Positions 44,251 to 52,648 of a stretch of 64,000 nucleotides of DNA are shown one piece after another (position 1 is the first letter of the stretch; every line of letters begins with the position of its first letter). The DNA is from Lachnospiraceae bacterium. GTDB taxonomy: Bacteria; Bacillota; Clostridia; Lachnospirales; Lachnospiraceae. The notes under the pieces are model-generated. The model was not told the DNA's origin, did not search any database, and saw only the letters and a list, made by a program, of their open reading frames with translations. The translations under genes were made by a program, and so were the position numbers. The stretch spans positions 1 through 64,000 of the forward strand of contig JAAWJI010000013.1 in NCBI GenBank assembly GCA_022796795.1, written 5' to 3'.

Positions 44251-45651
44251 TCAGACCGCCCGAATTCCCATACTGCTGACCGCCTCCAGGCTGCGCACCG
44301 CCTCCAGTACCTGACCCTCCGTCTCCTGGACGCCCGGCTCTCCATAGGGAATATGGCAGTCGTCAAACAGGGACAACTGCCGGTAGGTGGTCTGCCCTTC
44401 CAGATCAAAGGGCAGCTTCTCCTTCACCTGCAAAAGATTTCTGGTAATATAGTCCTCCTCCAGCTTCACCGGATAAAGCATGCGGCCGCTGCAGGTGATA
44501 AAGTACAGGGCACGCTTCAATACCACGCCCATGCGCTTCAGATCCTCGAAGCCCACAGCGCCCATGCGGCGGGCCCGGACGATCCGTTTTGCAGATTTGG
44601 GCCCAATGCCCGGCACTCGCAGGAGCATGCCCTGATCCGCCCGATTGACCTCCACCGGAAACTGCTCCAGGTGTCTCAGGGCCCAGTCGCACTTAGGGTC
44701 CAGCAGGACATTAAAGTTGGGCCTGGTTTCTGACAACAGCTCTCCTGCCTGAAAGCCGTAAAACCGTAGCAGCCAGTCCGCCTGATAGAGCCTGTGCTCC
44801 CGCAGAAGAGGCGGTCCGCCCGGCAGCATTGGCAAATTTTCGTCCTCATTCACCCGGACAAAGGCCGAGTAAAAGACTCGCTTCAGATCAAATTTCTGGT
44901 ACAGATTTTCCGCCACAGATAAGACCTGATAATCCGTCTCCGGCGTGGCTCCGATAATCATCTGGGTAGACTGTCCCGCGGGAACAAACCGTGGAGCATG
45001 GCGGTACAGAGTCAGCTCATTTTTATTCTCCTGCATCCGGGACTGCACCAGGCGCATGGGAGCCAGAATCTTTTTTCGCGTCTTATGAGGCGCCAGAGTG
45101 CGTAATCCCTCTGTGGTGGGAAGCTCCAGGTTAATACTCATACGATCCGCCAGATACCCGGTTTTTTCCACCAGCTCCCCAGCCGCCCCCGGAATAGACT
45201 TCACATGAATATATCCCCAGAAATGATACTCATACCGAAGCTTATACAGAGTCTGATAAATCAGCTCCATAGTATAATTAGGCGAATACAGGATCCCAGA
45301 GCTTAAAAAAAGTCCTTCAATATAATTGCGCTTATAAAATTCCAGCACCAGATCACAGACCTCCTGGGGCGTAAAGGAGGCCCGGGGCACATCATTGCTG
45401 GCCCTGTTTAGACAGTACCGGCAGTCATAGATGCACTCATTGGTAAAGAGGATCTTCAAAAGAGAAATGCATCGCCCGTCCGCCGAAAAGCTGTGGCAGA
45501 TCCCTGCCTCCGTACAATTTCCCATGCCCTTCCCGTGATTGTCCCTCTGGGTGCCGCTGGAGGTGCAGGCCACATCATACTTGGCCGCATCTGACAATAT
45601 CTTCAGTTTATCCGTCAAAGGCAGATCCTCCGCCACAAAAATCTGCTGCAT
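44251..45651 (-). CDS. Putative DNA modification/repair radical SAM protein (TIGR03916)
   Basis: 466 residues from the ATG at 45651, which follows GGAAAGGAC. The radical SAM cluster motif CIYDCRYC (Cys-x3-Cys-x2-Cys) lies around residues 75-82 and is followed by the SAM-binding region. A helix-hairpin-helix DNA-binding motif, RVPGIGPKSAKRIVRARR, is near residue 345-362. The HhH points to a DNA substrate. It is first of the two-gene pair with the TIGR03915 partner. Photoproduct-lyase-like repair is one possibility among several. Confidence 0.9.
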   Translation of the reverse strand: MQQIFVAEDLPLTDKLKILSDAAKYDVACTSSGTQRDNHGKGMGNCTEAGICHSFSADGRCISLLKILFTNECIYDCRYCLNRASNDVPRASFTPQEVCDLVLEFYKRNYIEGLFLSSGILYSPNYTMELIYQTLYKLRYEYHFWGYIHVKSIPGAAGELVEKTGYLADRMSINLELPTTEGLRTLAPHKTRKKILAPMRLVQSRMQENKNELTLYRHAPRFVPAGQSTQMIIGATPETDYQVLSVAENLYQKFDLKRVFYSAFVRVNEDENLPMLPGGPPLLREHRLYQADWLLRFYGFQAGELLSETRPNFNVLLDPKCDWALRHLEQFPVEVNRADQGMLLRVPGIGPKSAKRIVRARRMGAVGFEDLKRMGVVLKRALYFITCSGRMLYPVKLEEDYITRNLLQVKEKLPFDLEGQTTYRQLSLFDDCHIPYGEPGVQETEGQVLEAVRSLEAVSSMGIRAV

Positions 45652-45703
45652 TTCTTGTCCCTTCCTTTTTAGAACGTTTGTTTGTATCATCATATCACAT
45701 CCA

Positions 45704-45755
45704 TAAAAAAAGCGCAAGAAAATTCGAACAAATTTTCGAAATTTCCTGCGCTTTT
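45704..45755 (-). terminator. Terminator of uraA
   Basis: Arms 45707-45726 and 45736-45755 (18 of 20 paired) with a seven-T run on the minus strand, about 105 bp after the uraA stop and just before the radical SAM gene. Confidence 0.8.
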
Positions 45756-45859
45756 CTTTTTAATATCTATGACCACTGTCATAGTCATATTTTTCAGTTT
45801 TTCCGGACGCTTACTCTTTTGTATTGACACGTTCATTTACGTGCAGCTAAGAAGCCCCT

Positions 45860-47128
45860 TTAATCCCGCATCACATCATCTTTCCCCACAGGCAGCACCG
45901 CTGCCAAGAACATGCCTACCACAGCTGCCAGAGCCAGACCAGATATGGTCACGGTACCAGCCACCGGAATGCTGTCGCAGCCAATACCCAGCACCACGAT
46001 AATGGATGCAATCATCAGGTTCCGGCTGTTGCCGAAATTCAGATGATTGTTGATGAGTATCCGCACACCCACGGAGGAAATCATACCGTAGAGCACAATA
46101 CTGATACCGCCGCTGACAGGCCCAGGAATACAGGAGATCACCGCGCCGAATTTGCCGATGAGACCCAGAAAAATCGCCACAACCGCCGCAATCCGGATTA
46201 CCGAGGGATCGTAAACCTTGGTCACCGCCAGCACGCCTGTATTCTCTCCATAGGTGGTGTTGGCCGGTCCGCCCAAAAAACCCGCCAGAGCCGTAGCCAA
46301 TCCGTCCCCCAGAATAGTCCGGTGGATTCCCGGATCCACCATGAAGTTCTGTCCCACCACCGCGCTGTTGGTGGTGATATCCCCCACATGCTCAATAAGG
46401 GTGACTAATGCAATAGGCGCAATGGCCAGAATGGCATCCGCCTGGAATTTAGGCGCTGCCAATAGCTGCTCCAACACCCTTTTGTCCGCAAAGCTAAAGA
46501 AATGGGCCTCTTGAACCGGCGTAAAATCCGTAAAGCCCAGGGGAATACATACCAGAAAGCCCACAATAATGGCAAAGAGAATAGGCATAAGATTATAAAT
46601 TCCCTTGGCAAACACGGAGATTACTATAATGGTAGCTAACACCGCCACCGTTACCAGAAGGCATCTCAAACTGAATTCTCCGTTGTCGTAAAAAGCGGAA
46701 TTGATGGCCGTGGATGAAAGCCGCAGACCAATGACAATAATCACCGGACCAGTCACAATGGGAGGCAGAAGCTTATTCACCTTCTCATATCCCACCATCT
46801 TAATCAGACCTGCAAATACCACATAAATCAGACCCGCCACAATAAGCGCGCCCTTTACCGCCTGAATCCTGGACACATAGTCCGGATCTCCCATGCGGGA
46901 ATCCCCGATCACCGCAATGATCCCGCCCATAAAGGCAAAACTTGAGCCTAAAAAAACAGGCACCTTTCTCTTCGTAACCAAGTGAAACAGAAGAGTTCCC
47001 AGGCCTGCACAAAACAAGGTAATGGACATATTCATTCCGGTCAAAGCCGGAACCAGCACCGTAGCTCCGAACATAGCCAGGACGTGCTGGATTCCCAGGA
47101 TAATCTTCCTGCTCAGCTGTTTCTCCAT
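45860..47128 (-). CDS. uraA: Uracil/xanthine permease, NCS2 family
   Basis: A 422-residue nucleobase:proton symporter with about 14 hydrophobic segments. The family motifs ILGIQHVLAMFGATVLVPALTG at the N-terminus and NTTYGENTGVLAVTKVYDP near residue 285-303 (substrate-binding glutamate in ENTG) are clear. Length is normal. It is most like UraA; xanthine specificity cannot be excluded. The GGGAGG site and a good promoter (47192-47220) precede it. No PyrR or guanine-riboswitch signature was recognised in the leader. Confidence 0.93.
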   Translation of the reverse strand: MEKQLSRKIILGIQHVLAMFGATVLVPALTGMNMSITLFCAGLGTLLFHLVTKRKVPVFLGSSFAFMGGIIAVIGDSRMGDPDYVSRIQAVKGALIVAGLIYVVFAGLIKMVGYEKVNKLLPPIVTGPVIIVIGLRLSSTAINSAFYDNGEFSLRCLLVTVAVLATIIVISVFAKGIYNLMPILFAIIVGFLVCIPLGFTDFTPVQEAHFFSFADKRVLEQLLAAPKFQADAILAIAPIALVTLIEHVGDITTNSAVVGQNFMVDPGIHRTILGDGLATALAGFLGGPANTTYGENTGVLAVTKVYDPSVIRIAAVVAIFLGLIGKFGAVISCIPGPVSGGISIVLYGMISSVGVRILINNHLNFGNSRNLMIASIIVVLGIGCDSIPVAGTVTISGLALAAVVGMFLAAVLPVGKDDVMRD

Positions 47129-47191
47129 CTCGTATTCCTCCCTCTCATCTTTTCCCCAAATACTTTTGGGAACTATAACGTTATCTGTACC

Positions 47192-47220
47192 AATATACTA
47201 TATTTTCCCCGGGCTTTCAA
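47192..47220 (-). promoter_or_regulatory. Sigma-A promoter of uraA
   Basis: TTGAAA (47215-47220), a 17-base spacer and TATATT (47192-47197) on the minus strand. A TAAAAT at 47320-47325 may be the -10 of the divergent phosphohexomutase gene. Confidence 0.7.
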
Positions 47221-47364
47221 TAAAAATTTTCATTATTTAAGCTGTGTTTTTCTTTTGCTTTTCGTTTTCCTCTCTTCTCTTTCGAAAAGATTTCTCTGGT
47301 CATTCGCCTGGTTATTTGCTAAAATAGAACAAAAGAATAGCATGTAGAAAAGGAGATCCCAGCT

Positions 47365-48861
47365 ATGGTAGATTTATTAAAGCTGCAAAACGGCAGCGAT
47401 GTGCGCGGCGTGGCCGCAGAGGGCGTGGAAGGAGAACCGGTAACACTCACCCCCCAGGCCGTAAACCTCATTGGACAAGCCTTTGCCCGGTGGCTTTCCG
47501 GACGCTCCGGCAAAGAGGTGGGGGATTTAAAAATCGGAGTAGGACACGATTCCCGCATTACGGCAGAGCAGATGAAAACAGCCTTTATCAGCGGGCTTTC
47601 CGCCGCAGGAGCCGCTGTCTATGACTGCGGACTGGTTTCCACTCCGTCCATGTTTATGACCGTGGTCTTCCCGGAATTTTCTTTTGACGGCTCTGTGATG
47701 ATCACAGCCAGCCATCTGCCCTTTAACCGGAACGGACTGAAATTTTTCAATCCCGACGGAGGACTGGAAAAATCCGACATCAAAGAAATTCTGACACTGG
47801 CCAAAACCCTGACACCCGCAGACTCGGATCAAAAGGCCCTTCCCTGTGAAAGTCTGGCCGCCTACACCCGCAGTCTGCGGGAAAAGATCCGGGAGGGCGT
47901 GCAGGCCGAAGATTACTCCAATCCCCTCAAAGGGCTGCACATTGTGGTAGATGCAGGAAACGGAGCCGGCGGCTTCTTTGTAAGTCAGGTCTTGGCTCCT
48001 CTGGGCGCGGATACATCCGGCAGCCAATTTTTGGAGCCGGACGGCATGTTCCCCAACCATATTCCCAACCCGGAAAACCATCAGGCCATGGAATCCATCA
48101 AACAGGCGGTCCTTAATCATCACGCAGATCTTGGCATTATTTTTGACACGGATGTGGACCGCATGTCCGCCGTGCTGCCCGACGGCTCCGAGGTGAATCG
48201 AGACGCCATTATCGCCATGATGGCCGCCATCCTGGCAAAGGATTATCCCGGCGGAACCATTGTGACCGACTCTGTCACCTCAGACCGTCTCACAAGATTC
48301 CTGGAGCAGGAGCTGAAGCTCACCCATCACCGTTTCAAGAGGGGCTACAAAAATGTAATCAACGAATCCCGCCGTCTGAACGCAGAGGGCGTTGTATCGC
48401 CTCTGGCTATCGAAACCTCCGGCCACGGAGCCTTGAGCGAGAATTACTTCCTGGACGATGGGGCCTACATGGCAGTGAAGCTTTTGATCGCCGCCGCATT
48501 GGCTGCCCGGGAGGGAAAACAGATCGGCTCCTTCATTGAAAAGCTGGAAAAGGGCTTTGAGGAGCGGGAATACCGCATGAAGCTTACCGGGGAGGATTTC
48601 ACCTCCTATGGCCAGAATGTTCTCACCCAGTTTGAGGAGCGGGCAAAAGCCGCCGGCTATGCGGTGGCACCCAACTCCTATGAGGGCGTGCGGATCTCCT
48701 TTGACTCAGAGCAGGTTCAGGGCTGGCTCCTTCTGCGCCTTTCTCTTCATGATCCTCTCATGCCCCTGAATATGGAGGGCGTGCGCCCCGGGGACTGCGA
48801 ACAAATGGCAGAGATCGTCCGCCGTCTCCTAACCGGGTTTGAGAATCTGGAGGTCATCTAA
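47365..48861 (+). CDS. Phosphomannomutase/phosphoglucomutase
   Basis: A 498-residue alpha-D-phosphohexomutase that interconverts hexose 1- and 6-phosphates via a phosphoserine. The active-site serine lies in MITASHLPFNRNGLK (about residue 115), the metal-binding loop is DTDVDRM (about 262), the sugar loop is around EMSGH-like IETSGHGALSEN (about 350), and a C-terminal phosphate-binding domain is present. It is somewhat longer than bacterial averages (about 450-480). A strong AAAAGGAGA site precedes the ATG. The specificity for Man or Glc cannot be told. It is not linked to sugar-nucleotide genes here. Confidence 0.92.
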   Translation: MVDLLKLQNGSDVRGVAAEGVEGEPVTLTPQAVNLIGQAFARWLSGRSGKEVGDLKIGVGHDSRITAEQMKTAFISGLSAAGAAVYDCGLVSTPSMFMTVVFPEFSFDGSVMITASHLPFNRNGLKFFNPDGGLEKSDIKEILTLAKTLTPADSDQKALPCESLAAYTRSLREKIREGVQAEDYSNPLKGLHIVVDAGNGAGGFFVSQVLAPLGADTSGSQFLEPDGMFPNHIPNPENHQAMESIKQAVLNHHADLGIIFDTDVDRMSAVLPDGSEVNRDAIIAMMAAILAKDYPGGTIVTDSVTSDRLTRFLEQELKLTHHRFKRGYKNVINESRRLNAEGVVSPLAIETSGHGALSENYFLDDGAYMAVKLLIAAALAAREGKQIGSFIEKLEKGFEEREYRMKLTGEDFTSYGQNVLTQFEERAKAAGYAVAPNSYEGVRISFDSEQVQGWLLLRLSLHDPLMPLNMEGVRPGDCEQMAEIVRRLLTGFENLEVI

Positions 48862-48993
48862 TCTGCTGGTCAGGCTGTGCAGCCGGTTTCACACACGGAG
48901 CATAGCCTTTACATGCCGGCAGGCATGGGGGCAGCGCTTTGACAACCGGGAAGCCATGGGCAACTCCTCTACAGGGAAAGGAAACCGAAATCC

Positions 48994-50142
48994 ATGATTG
49001 GAAGCAAAGAATTAATCCGCGATATCAACAGCCATTTTATATTGGAACGTATTCTCTTAGACGGCCCCGTGTCCCGGGCGGCCCTGGCAAAAAAGTCAGG
49101 GCTTGCCAAGGCCACGGTCTCCACCATTGTCCTGGAGCTGCTGCAAAAAAATCTGATCCTGGAAATCGGAAACGATGATACTTCCATGGGCAGAAAGCCT
49201 ATTCTGCTCACCTTCCACGCAGGCTGCGGCCATGTGCTGTCCCTGGATGTGGGAGCCCATACCATCTCTGCTATGACCTGCAATCTGCGGGGCCAGAATT
49301 GCCGTCTAAAGCTCTATCCCCACCAGGCTGGCCGGGAGGAAATCCTTCCCCTGCTGATTTCCATTGTGAAGGAACAGCTGCAGGACCTGGAGGAAACTCC
49401 CTTTGGCCTGGTAGGCATCGGCCTGGGCATCCACGGCACCGTAGACCAGAATGAGGTGACCTTCTCCCCCTACGCGCCCTATGAAAATCTTCCCTTTCGT
49501 CAGGCTCTGGAACAGGCCTTTCAGGTGCCCATATACCTGGAAAACGAGGCCAATCTGTCTGTCATTGGAGAGCACACCTTCTGCTACCATGTGCCCAATC
49601 TGGTGGGAATCAGCATCCACACCGGCATCGGCACCGGCATCATTATTGAAAACACCCTCTACAAGGGCGGAAATGGAAACGCCGGAGAATTCGGCCATAC
49701 CGTCATCGAAATGGACGGCCGCTCCTGTCCCTGCGGCAACCAGGGGTGTCTGGAGCAGTATGCCTCCCAGCGGGCGATCCTACAGCAGTATCGGGAATTG
49801 CCGGGAAAGGCCCGGGCCTCCATAGACGATTTTGTGGCAGCCTGTTCTCACCAGGAAGCGGAAGCTTTGGCCCTGCTGGAGGATTTTGTCCGCTACATGT
49901 CCGTAGGCATCAACAATATTCTCAATGCCTTCAACCCGGACGTAATTGTGATCAACAGTCTTTTCACCAGCTACTTTCCCGAGGTCCTGATCCATATTCA
50001 GAGCCGCCTGAAAAACCGCATGCGGGCCCACTGCCGGCTGGTCCCATCCGGCTTACAGGACGCCTCGATTCTGCTAGGGGCCGCCTGCGTCTGTATCCGG
50101 AATTTTCTGGGGATCGAGCATCTGCGGTTGGATTTGGAGTAG
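48994..50142 (+). CDS. ROK-family (NagC/XylR-type) transcriptional regulator
   Basis: 382 residues. The N-terminal winged helix-turn-helix (about 15-75, GPVSRAALAKKSGLAKATVSTIVLELLQKN) precedes a ROK sugar-kinase fold: GIGLGIHGTVD, GTGIGTGIIIENTLYKGGNGNAGEFGH and the zinc motif CPCGNQGCLE (about 245-255). This domain order is that of a repressor released by a sugar. The target is unknown; amino sugars are possible given the sialic-acid-type cluster, but that lies 37 kb away. It is separated from the phosphomutase by 132 bp with no clear terminator. Confidence 0.93.
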   Translation: MIGSKELIRDINSHFILERILLDGPVSRAALAKKSGLAKATVSTIVLELLQKNLILEIGNDDTSMGRKPILLTFHAGCGHVLSLDVGAHTISAMTCNLRGQNCRLKLYPHQAGREEILPLLISIVKEQLQDLEETPFGLVGIGLGIHGTVDQNEVTFSPYAPYENLPFRQALEQAFQVPIYLENEANLSVIGEHTFCYHVPNLVGISIHTGIGTGIIIENTLYKGGNGNAGEFGHTVIEMDGRSCPCGNQGCLEQYASQRAILQQYRELPGKARASIDDFVAACSHQEAEALALLEDFVRYMSVGINNILNAFNPDVIVINSLFTSYFPEVLIHIQSRLKNRMRAHCRLVPSGLQDASILLGAACVCIRNFLGIEHLRLDLE

Positions 50143-50231
50143 GGGAGCTTTAGAATTCCTGATGAATGAAATTTCATAAATTAGGTCCATTTACCATCAA
50201 TTGAATTTTTTGATTTTTTTTAAAAAATGAG

Positions 50232-50260
50232 TTGACAACTGTCGAATGAAATGCTATTAT
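50232..50260 (+). promoter_or_regulatory. Sigma-A promoter of tRNA-Thr
   Basis: TTGACA (50232-50237), a 17-base spacer and TATTAT (50255-50260), 21 bp before the tRNA. Confidence 0.8.
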
Positions 50261-50281
50261 AATCTAGCGCGTTGGACGTAA

Positions 50282-50354
50282 GCTGCTGTGGCTCAGTCGG
50301 TAGAGCGTCGCATTGGTAGTGCGGAGGTCACGGGTCCGATTCCCGTCAGCAGCT
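50282..50354 (+). tRNA. tRNA-Thr (anticodon GGT)
   Basis: A complete cloverleaf: acceptor gctgctg/cagcagc, D arm gctc/gagc, anticodon loop ttggtag with GGT, T arm acggg/cccgt with loop tccgatt. It reads ACC (and ACU) codons. The 3' end adjoins integrase debris, so this gene has served as an attachment site. The thrS leader in this window has specifier ACC, which this tRNA would recognise. Confidence 0.97.
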
Positions 50355-50361
50355 TGATTTG

Positions 50362-50403
50362 AAACAGCAGAAACCTTGAATTTACAAGGTTTCTGCTGTT
50401 TTT
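50362..50403 (+). terminator. Terminator of tRNA-Thr
   Basis: Perfect 16-bp arms (50362-50377, 50388-50403 region) enclose a short loop, ending in TTTTTG. It is placed right after the tRNA. Confidence 0.9.
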
Positions 50404-50428
50404 GTATGTCTATAAATCTGTAGATAGT

Positions 50429-50762
50429 AATTTGAACCTTATTCATGGGATTCTCTGTCAGATATTTTTTTCGCACAGCATAATCATACATGCCACTTAA
50501 AATCGTCTTGGCATTGCACCTTTCTTTGGTAAATTAAATTCACTATGCGGTTACACTCCTGTTCTAGCAGAAGTTCATCAATTCTTTTGACTTTCATCCC
50601 CTGCAATACAGATGTTTCAAAATATTTGTGATAGTGCTGTTTATGGCGTTTTATGGTATTAGGGCTATTATCTAATATGCCCTCAGTGAACAAAGGGATA
50701 CACACCCCTTGTCCACTGAGGATATCGTAATTTATGGCAGCTTTCAAAAAAGACAGCTCCAA
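50429..50762 (-). pseudogene. Tyrosine-recombinase (integrase) stump, frameshifted and lacking catalytic domain
   Basis: The minus strand encodes the N-terminal and core-binding helices of a phage/ICE integrase in two frames. The first frame contains NTIKRHKQHYHKYFETSVLQ and RIDELLLEQECNRIV (from 50762). A shift near 50530 leads to TKERCNAKTILSGMYDYAVR and KKYLTENPMNKVQ, ending at 50429. The catalytic domain with R-H-R-Y is absent, and sequence after NKVQ runs into the tRNA terminator without homology. It is therefore the remnant of an element integrated at tRNA-Thr. Confidence 0.8.
50681..50721. repeat. Imperfect inverted repeat, copy also near 59390
   Basis: Arms 50681-50697 and 50705-50721 are 15/17 complementary. 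The same 17-bp motif cctcagtggacaaaggg occurs upstream of the Fic gene at 59390-59406. It lies within the integrase remnant. Confidence 0.6.
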
Positions 50763-50927
50763 ATTATCTGCAATTTGTAGAGGTTATGGATAAACCATGC
50801 TACCCGGCCGTGACTATGTGTATAAAACTGCGGAAACTCAAGAATTGTATAGACTTTACACTTTTCATTTAATCCGCTATAATAAGGTTGTAGCAAGAAA
50901 TACTATCAATCTAAAGGCGGTGAAAGG

Positions 50928-51107
50928 ATGGTACAGGAAATATCAGATAAAGAATTAATCGCAGTAACCATTGATAGATATACAGATTTACAGCAGATCA
51001 AAAAGGCAAATGGTGGTCATGAAAATGAAATGCTTGATTATCTAATCAAAGTAACAGTTGCAAAGTTATCTTCTTTAGGCGTGAACGTTGAAGATATAAC
51101 ACTTTAG
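50928..51107 (+). CDS. Small 59-aa protein of a mobile-element remnant
   Basis: Starts MVQEISDKELIAVTIDRYTD after AAAGGCGGTGAAAGG and ends VNVEDITL. It is acidic and helical, with no signal or membrane segment. It resembles the small cargo ORFs of conjugative elements near integrases, but I cannot name a family. It is bracketed by a 13-bp inverted repeat (50849-50861 and 51135-51147, core agactttacact) and a further copy at 51163-51175. AT-rich compared with the neighbouring chromosome. Confidence 0.6.
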   Translation: MVQEISDKELIAVTIDRYTDLQQIKKANGGHENEMLDYLIKVTVAKLSSLGVNVEDITL

Positions 51108-51188
51108 TCAACAATCATATAACCAACAATTCAGAGTGTAAAGTCTATGGAATTATCAAGGGCTTTACACTTTTCTATCTTGGCGGTT

Positions 51189-51249
51189 ATGGCGAAATCA
51201 GTATATGAGATGGTAACGGAGCGTATCATCAATGAATTAGAACAAGGGC
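51189..51249 (+). pseudogene. ArdC-like antirestriction protein, N-terminal stump
   Basis: The first 20 codons (MAKSVYEMVTERIINELEQG) match the start of ArdC/DUF1738-type single-strand-DNA-binding metallopeptidases carried by conjugative elements. The similarity then stops and the frame continues as unrelated sequence, antisense to the LRR fragment. It indicates a deletion that removed the rest of the element. Confidence 0.65.
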
Positions 51250-51522
51250 AGCATTGCCGGAAAATCGGTATTTGTGATCCATACAGAATTTTGCCTGATC
51301 TCTGTCAGATTCTGCAGGGATGTCAGAACCGGCAAAGACACGACCGGACAACTCTTCTATATCGCTAAGCCCCGCACAGTTCAGTCTTTGCGCCGTCAAA
51401 TTGGTCAGGCCGGACACCCCCTCTATATCGCTGAGCCCATCACAGTTCAGTTCCCATGTCGTTAGATTGGTCAAGCCAGACAGCACCTCTGCAATGCTGT
51501 TACGCCTTTTATATCTATTCAT
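51229..51522 (-). CDS. Leucine-rich-repeat fragment (97 aa)
   Basis: Two 23-residue leucine-rich repeats (SGLTNLTTWELNCDGLSDIEG and SGLTNLTAQRLNCAGLSDIEE, differing at a few positions) are followed by non-repeat sequence overlapping the antisense ArdC stump. The start ATG at 51522 overlaps the mutM-like stop by 8 bp. Two repeats are too few for a stable LRR domain, so this is probably the remnant of a longer LRR protein cut by the same deletion. Confidence 0.5.
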   Translation of the reverse strand: MNRYKRRNSIAEVLSGLTNLTTWELNCDGLSDIEGVSGLTNLTAQRLNCAGLSDIEELSGRVFAGSDIPAESDRDQAKFCMDHKYRFSGNAALVLIH

Positions 51523-51979
51523 GCTCTCTCTGGCAATTCGGACAATACACGCAGCCCCTACCGCCGATAGCGGTACGGATAAGCGTTTCACCACAATTAG
51601 GGCAAGGCTCATGAGCGTGACCGTACACTTGCAAAAAGGGAGTATTACGGTAATCTTGTCCTTTCGTTTTTAGAAAGTCTTCTGGCGAAATCTTGTTTTT
51701 CTCGATAAAATAAAACAGACTCTTGGCAATTTCCGCAGCAAGACTTTCCCATTCTTTATCTGTCAGACGATTCGCAGGCATAGAGGGATATATTTTTGCC
51801 CGAAACAAAATCTCATCGGAATAGATATTACCTATTCCTGCAATTACGCTTTGATCGAGCAAACATTCTTTCATTCTCTTTTTGCGTTTTCCCAAACAGG
51901 TTACATTTATAATGAATAGCCCTTGAATCTGTGGCTCAATTATATTCTTTATTGTTTCTACTTCAGGCAATTCAGGCAT
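51515..51979 (-). pseudogene. mutM: Formamidopyrimidine-DNA glycosylase with in-frame internal deletion
   Basis: 154 residues against about 270 in the family. The N-terminus is intact (MPELPEVETIKNII, with catalytic P2 and E3 once Met is removed). The helix-two-turn-helix (QSVIAGIGNIYSDEILFRAKIYP) and the C-terminal zinc finger (CPNCGETLIRTAIGGRGCVYC) are present too. About 110 residues of the N-terminal beta-sandwich, with the lesion-recognition loop and the conserved lysine, are missing, and the join is in frame at GKRKKRMKECLL. It cannot be a normal glycosylase, though DNA-binding parts remain. Confidence 0.78.
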
Positions 51980-52276
51980 TCTTTACACCGCCCTTTCTTG
52001 CAGTTTTTTATTTCGCTGTGATAAAAGTGTGTAAATGCGATAACGCAATCTAGGATATCAAGTGTCAGTTCCAAACAATTCCGCTTTTAATGGAAATTTA
52101 TCCCAAATAAGTAATCTTTCCCTTTATAAATTTTCACAGAAATCACCATACTAACTATGCGGCAGTATCCTGCGAAAAGAATGTCCGCGGCAGTCCGCAG
52201 ATGATCATCTCTATGCTTTTATCTGATCTATGATCCGCGAAAAAGCAGGTCTGACGCAAAAGGAGGAATCTGCAAT
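51980..52276. other. AT-rich gap with no gene
   Basis: I see no ORF, hairpin or repeat worth reporting here. It probably contains the distal junction of the decayed element and, at its right end, the GGAGG site of the next gene. Confidence 0.5.
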
Positions 52277-52501
52277 ATGAAGAAGGAAGACGCCGCTCTG
52301 GCGGCCAACCGGGAAATTATTGACGCCTATGATTATATGGGAAACGCCTGCTCTGCCGGTGACTGTACGGGCCTGATTCCCGCCAATCCCCCGGATGCCT
52401 ACGGCCGGGAATCCTATGAGGATATCTACCATTTTTTGAAAAAACCTGCCAAATGCGCGCCTGAGAACAAGAAAAATAAAAACACTCCAGGCCCCCTTTG
52501 A
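52277..52501 (+). CDS. Small hypothetical protein (74 aa)
   Basis: Starts MKKEDAALAANREIIDAYDYMGNACSAGDC behind an excellent AAAAGGAGGAATC site and is followed within 15 bp by a perfect terminator, so it is very likely a real single-gene transcript. The middle contains YGRESYEDIYHF; the end is Lys/Asn/Pro-rich. There is no signal or membrane segment. I recognise no domain. Confidence 0.75.
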   Translation: MKKEDAALAANREIIDAYDYMGNACSAGDCTGLIPANPPDAYGRESYEDIYHFLKKPAKCAPENKKNKNTPGPL

Positions 52502-52514
52502 CAGGATTTCCGGC

Positions 52515-52562
52515 AGAAAGCGCCGTAAAAATTCTCCTATTAGAATTTTTACGGCGCTTTCT
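52515..52562 (+). terminator. Terminator after the 74-aa gene
   Basis: 20-bp near-perfect arms (agaaagcgccgtaaaaattc and its complement) ending in TTTCTTT, suitable for both strands and separating this gene from sigH. Confidence 0.9.
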
Positions 52563-52648
52563 TTATCTTTCTATTGTTTCCGGCTCCTATGCCTGGTAGC
52601 TATCTATTCCTTCCGGCTTCTATACCCATTTTAGCCGTCTGCCATTGT

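Noticed and set aside
50264-50491. 75-aa minus-strand ORF containing DGNRTRDLRTTNATLYRL
   Set aside because: The second half is the familiar spurious translation of a tRNA gene's complement; only the first 21 codons are integrase debris.
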